This document shows, piece by piece, positions 5,329-6,024 of a stretch of DNA of 6,024 bases. The stretch comes from an uncultured Verrucomicrobiota bacterium (GTDB lineage Bacteria; Verrucomicrobiota; Verrucomicrobiae; Opitutales; Opitutaceae). The notes beneath the pieces are model-generated. The model had not been told where the DNA came from and searched no databases. It saw only the letters and a list, made by a program, of their open reading frames with translations. Where the stretch lies: assembly GCA_946481225.1 (NCBI GenBank), contig CAMLNJ010000206.1, forward strand, positions 1 through 6,024, given 5' to 3'. Positions within the stretch are counted from its first letter, which is position 1. Every line of letters starts with the position of its first letter. Both the position numbers and the translations under genes were made by a program.

Positions 5329-5468
5329 TGATACCAGCGGCTGGTTGCTTTGGGATTTTGGTGGACGGAGAATTCCTGCGCCCGTGGCTCGATCTCCGGG
5401 CTGCGGGCGCAGGGACGCGTCCGCCCACCTTGAGCGGAAAGTCTAAACTCACAAAGCCATTGGTATCA
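5329..5468. repeat. Nested 140-bp palindromic element with 8-bp terminal inverted repeats
   Basis: The outermost arms TGATACCA (5329-5336) and TGGTATCA (5461-5468) are perfect inverted copies. Inside them, GCTTTG (5347-5352) faces CAAAGC (5452-5457). The core is the hairpin at 5360-5429. The left end also contains CCAGCGGCTGG (5334-5344), itself a small palindrome. The right terminal copy includes the TGA stop of the VOC gene (5468-5466), so the last codons of that gene and the element share bases. The nested symmetry could mean a MITE-like insertion or a long structured 3' region. Confidence 0.55.
5360..5429 (+). repeat. 70-nt core hairpin of the nested palindrome
   Basis: The inner stem 5373-5391 pairs with 5397-5415 without gaps around the five-base loop ATCTC. 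All 19 positions pair, four of them G·T wobbles on the plus strand (5374, 5385, 5386, 5389). Its heart is the perfect CCTGCGCCCG (5375-5384) with CGGGCGCAGG (5404-5413). An outer stem joins 5360-5369 to 5420-5429 with nine of ten positions paired (5365/5424 is the mismatch). A small internal loop separates the two stems. Confidence 0.75.
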
Positions 5469-5951
5469 GCAGCGGCGGGCGGCGTCGATTTTGGCGACGT
5501 CGATTTTGCCCATCTCCATCATCGCCTCGAAGGCGCGCTTGGCCTCGGCGCCGCCCGCGGCCATCGCCTCGATGAGCGTGCGCGGAGTGATCTGCCAACT
5601 GATGCCCCACTTGTCCTTGCACCAGCCGCAGGCGCTCTCCGTGCCGCCGTTGCCGATGATCGCGTTCCAGTAGCGGTCGGTCTCCGCTTGGTCCTCGGTC
5701 GCGATCTGGAAGGAAAAGGCCTCGGTGTGCGGGAAGATCGGCCCACCGTTCAGGCCGATGCAGGGGATGCCGAGCACGGTGAATTCGACGGTGATGGTGT
5801 CGCCCGCCTTGCCCATCGGGTAATCGCTCGGCGCCTTATGCACCGCGGTTACGTGGGTGTCGGGAAAAGTCGCCGCGTAGAAGCGCGCCGCTTCCTCCGC
5901 GTCATGATTGAACCAAAGGCAGATCGAGTTTTTGGGGATGGGCTTGTTCAT
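5466..5951 (-). CDS. VOC superfamily protein, PhnB / 3-demethylubiquinone methyltransferase-like domain
   Basis: This 161-aa cytoplasmic protein belongs to the vicinal-oxygen-chelate fold group (glyoxalase/bleomycin resistance/PhnB type). Many members are annotated as 3-demethylubiquinone-9 3-methyltransferase, a name without solid biochemical support. Family signatures in order: CLWFNHDAEEAARFYAATFP (11-30), TITVEFTVLGIPCIGLNGGP (52-71), FPHTEAFSFQI (73-83), DRYWNAI (92-98) and CGWCKDKWGISWQITPRTL (109-126). The last 25 residues contain AFEAMMEMGKIDVAKIDAA, the usual ending in this family, so the protein is complete. The start is the ATG at 5951-5949. No good Shine-Dalgarno is visible before it. 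The TGA lies within the terminal repeat of the nested palindrome. The substrate cannot be predicted. Confidence 0.9.
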   Translation of the reverse strand: MNKPIPKNSICLWFNHDAEEAARFYAATFPDTHVTAVHKAPSDYPMGKAGDTITVEFTVLGIPCIGLNGGPIFPHTEAFSFQIATEDQAETDRYWNAIIGNGGTESACGWCKDKWGISWQITPRTLIEAMAAGGAEAKRAFEAMMEMGKIDVAKIDAARRC

Positions 5952-6024
5952 GGAAAGACGGGTGGTTTGGGGTCTTGCACGAGACAGCGCTTAGTGGACG
6001 GAGTTCACATCCCCAACGATCGCA
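5952..6024 (-). other. Upstream region of the VOC gene
   Basis: These 73 bases precede the VOC start on the minus strand. No clear ribosome binding site or -35/-10 pair was found. One minus-strand frame runs from the window edge to a TAA at 5993-5991 and would encode the last ten residues of another gene (AIVGDVNSVH), but ten codons are too few to call a gene. Confidence 0.35.

Larger units (their letters stand above)
5169..5465. other. Convergent intergenic region filled with inverted repeats
   Basis: Between the stops of the YkgJ-like gene (plus) and the VOC gene (minus) lie 297 bases with no believable ORF. From 5205 onward almost every base belongs to a palindromic structure: 5205-5272, 5273-5288, 5289-5312 and the nested 5329-5468. 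An AT-rich patch (5191-5205) contains TAGAAT, which looks like a -10 box but has no -35 partner. The region may serve as a two-way terminator, but none of the hairpins has the T-run of a standard intrinsic terminator. Confidence 0.6.

Noticed and set aside
5991..6024. Possible 3' end of another minus-strand gene (ten codons to a TAA)
   Set aside because: Too short to show coding character; an open stretch of this length is expected by chance.

Overview
This is a GC-rich chromosomal window that looks like Verrucomicrobiota, probably close to Opitutaceae. The basis is family resemblance from memory: a very large transmembrane Hanks-type Ser/Thr kinase with an N-terminal zinc ribbon, an ECF sigma factor of the kind found beside such kinases, and palindromic intergenic repeats. 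No search was run. The taxonomy is an inference.

Layout. Bases 2-331 (+) are the 3' end of a TPR-repeat protein whose start lies outside the window. It converges, across 23 bp, on a two-gene minus-strand operon. That operon runs from a 1001-aa membrane Ser/Thr kinase (4061-1056) into a 234-aa ECF sigma factor (1059-355), and the two genes share an ATGA stop/start overlap. A 346-bp divergent region (4062-4407) separates the kinase from a plus-strand pair: a Dps-type mini-ferritin (4408-4878) and, 14 bp later, a YkgJ-type cysteine-cluster protein (4893-5168). A 297-bp convergent intergenic region (5169-5465) is almost filled by inverted repeats. It is followed by a minus-strand VOC/PhnB-like protein (5951-5466). 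The last 73 bases are its upstream region.

How the genes may work together. The kinase and sigma factor look like one signalling unit, with a sensor protein running from cytoplasm to periplasm and its transcriptional output encoded directly downstream. The most unusual part is the kinase C-terminus. After about seven predicted membrane segments it carries two copies of an NTF2-like module, and between them a segment that reads as the periplasmic domain of ExbD/TolR. Dps and YkgJ would form a separate small unit related to metal or oxidative stress.

The other noteworthy content is non-coding: a 74-nt imperfect hairpin upstream of dps, a 68-nt near-perfect palindrome after ykgJ, and a nested 140-bp palindrome whose right terminal repeat overlaps the stop codon of the VOC gene. 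No tRNA, rRNA, CRISPR array or transposase gene was seen.
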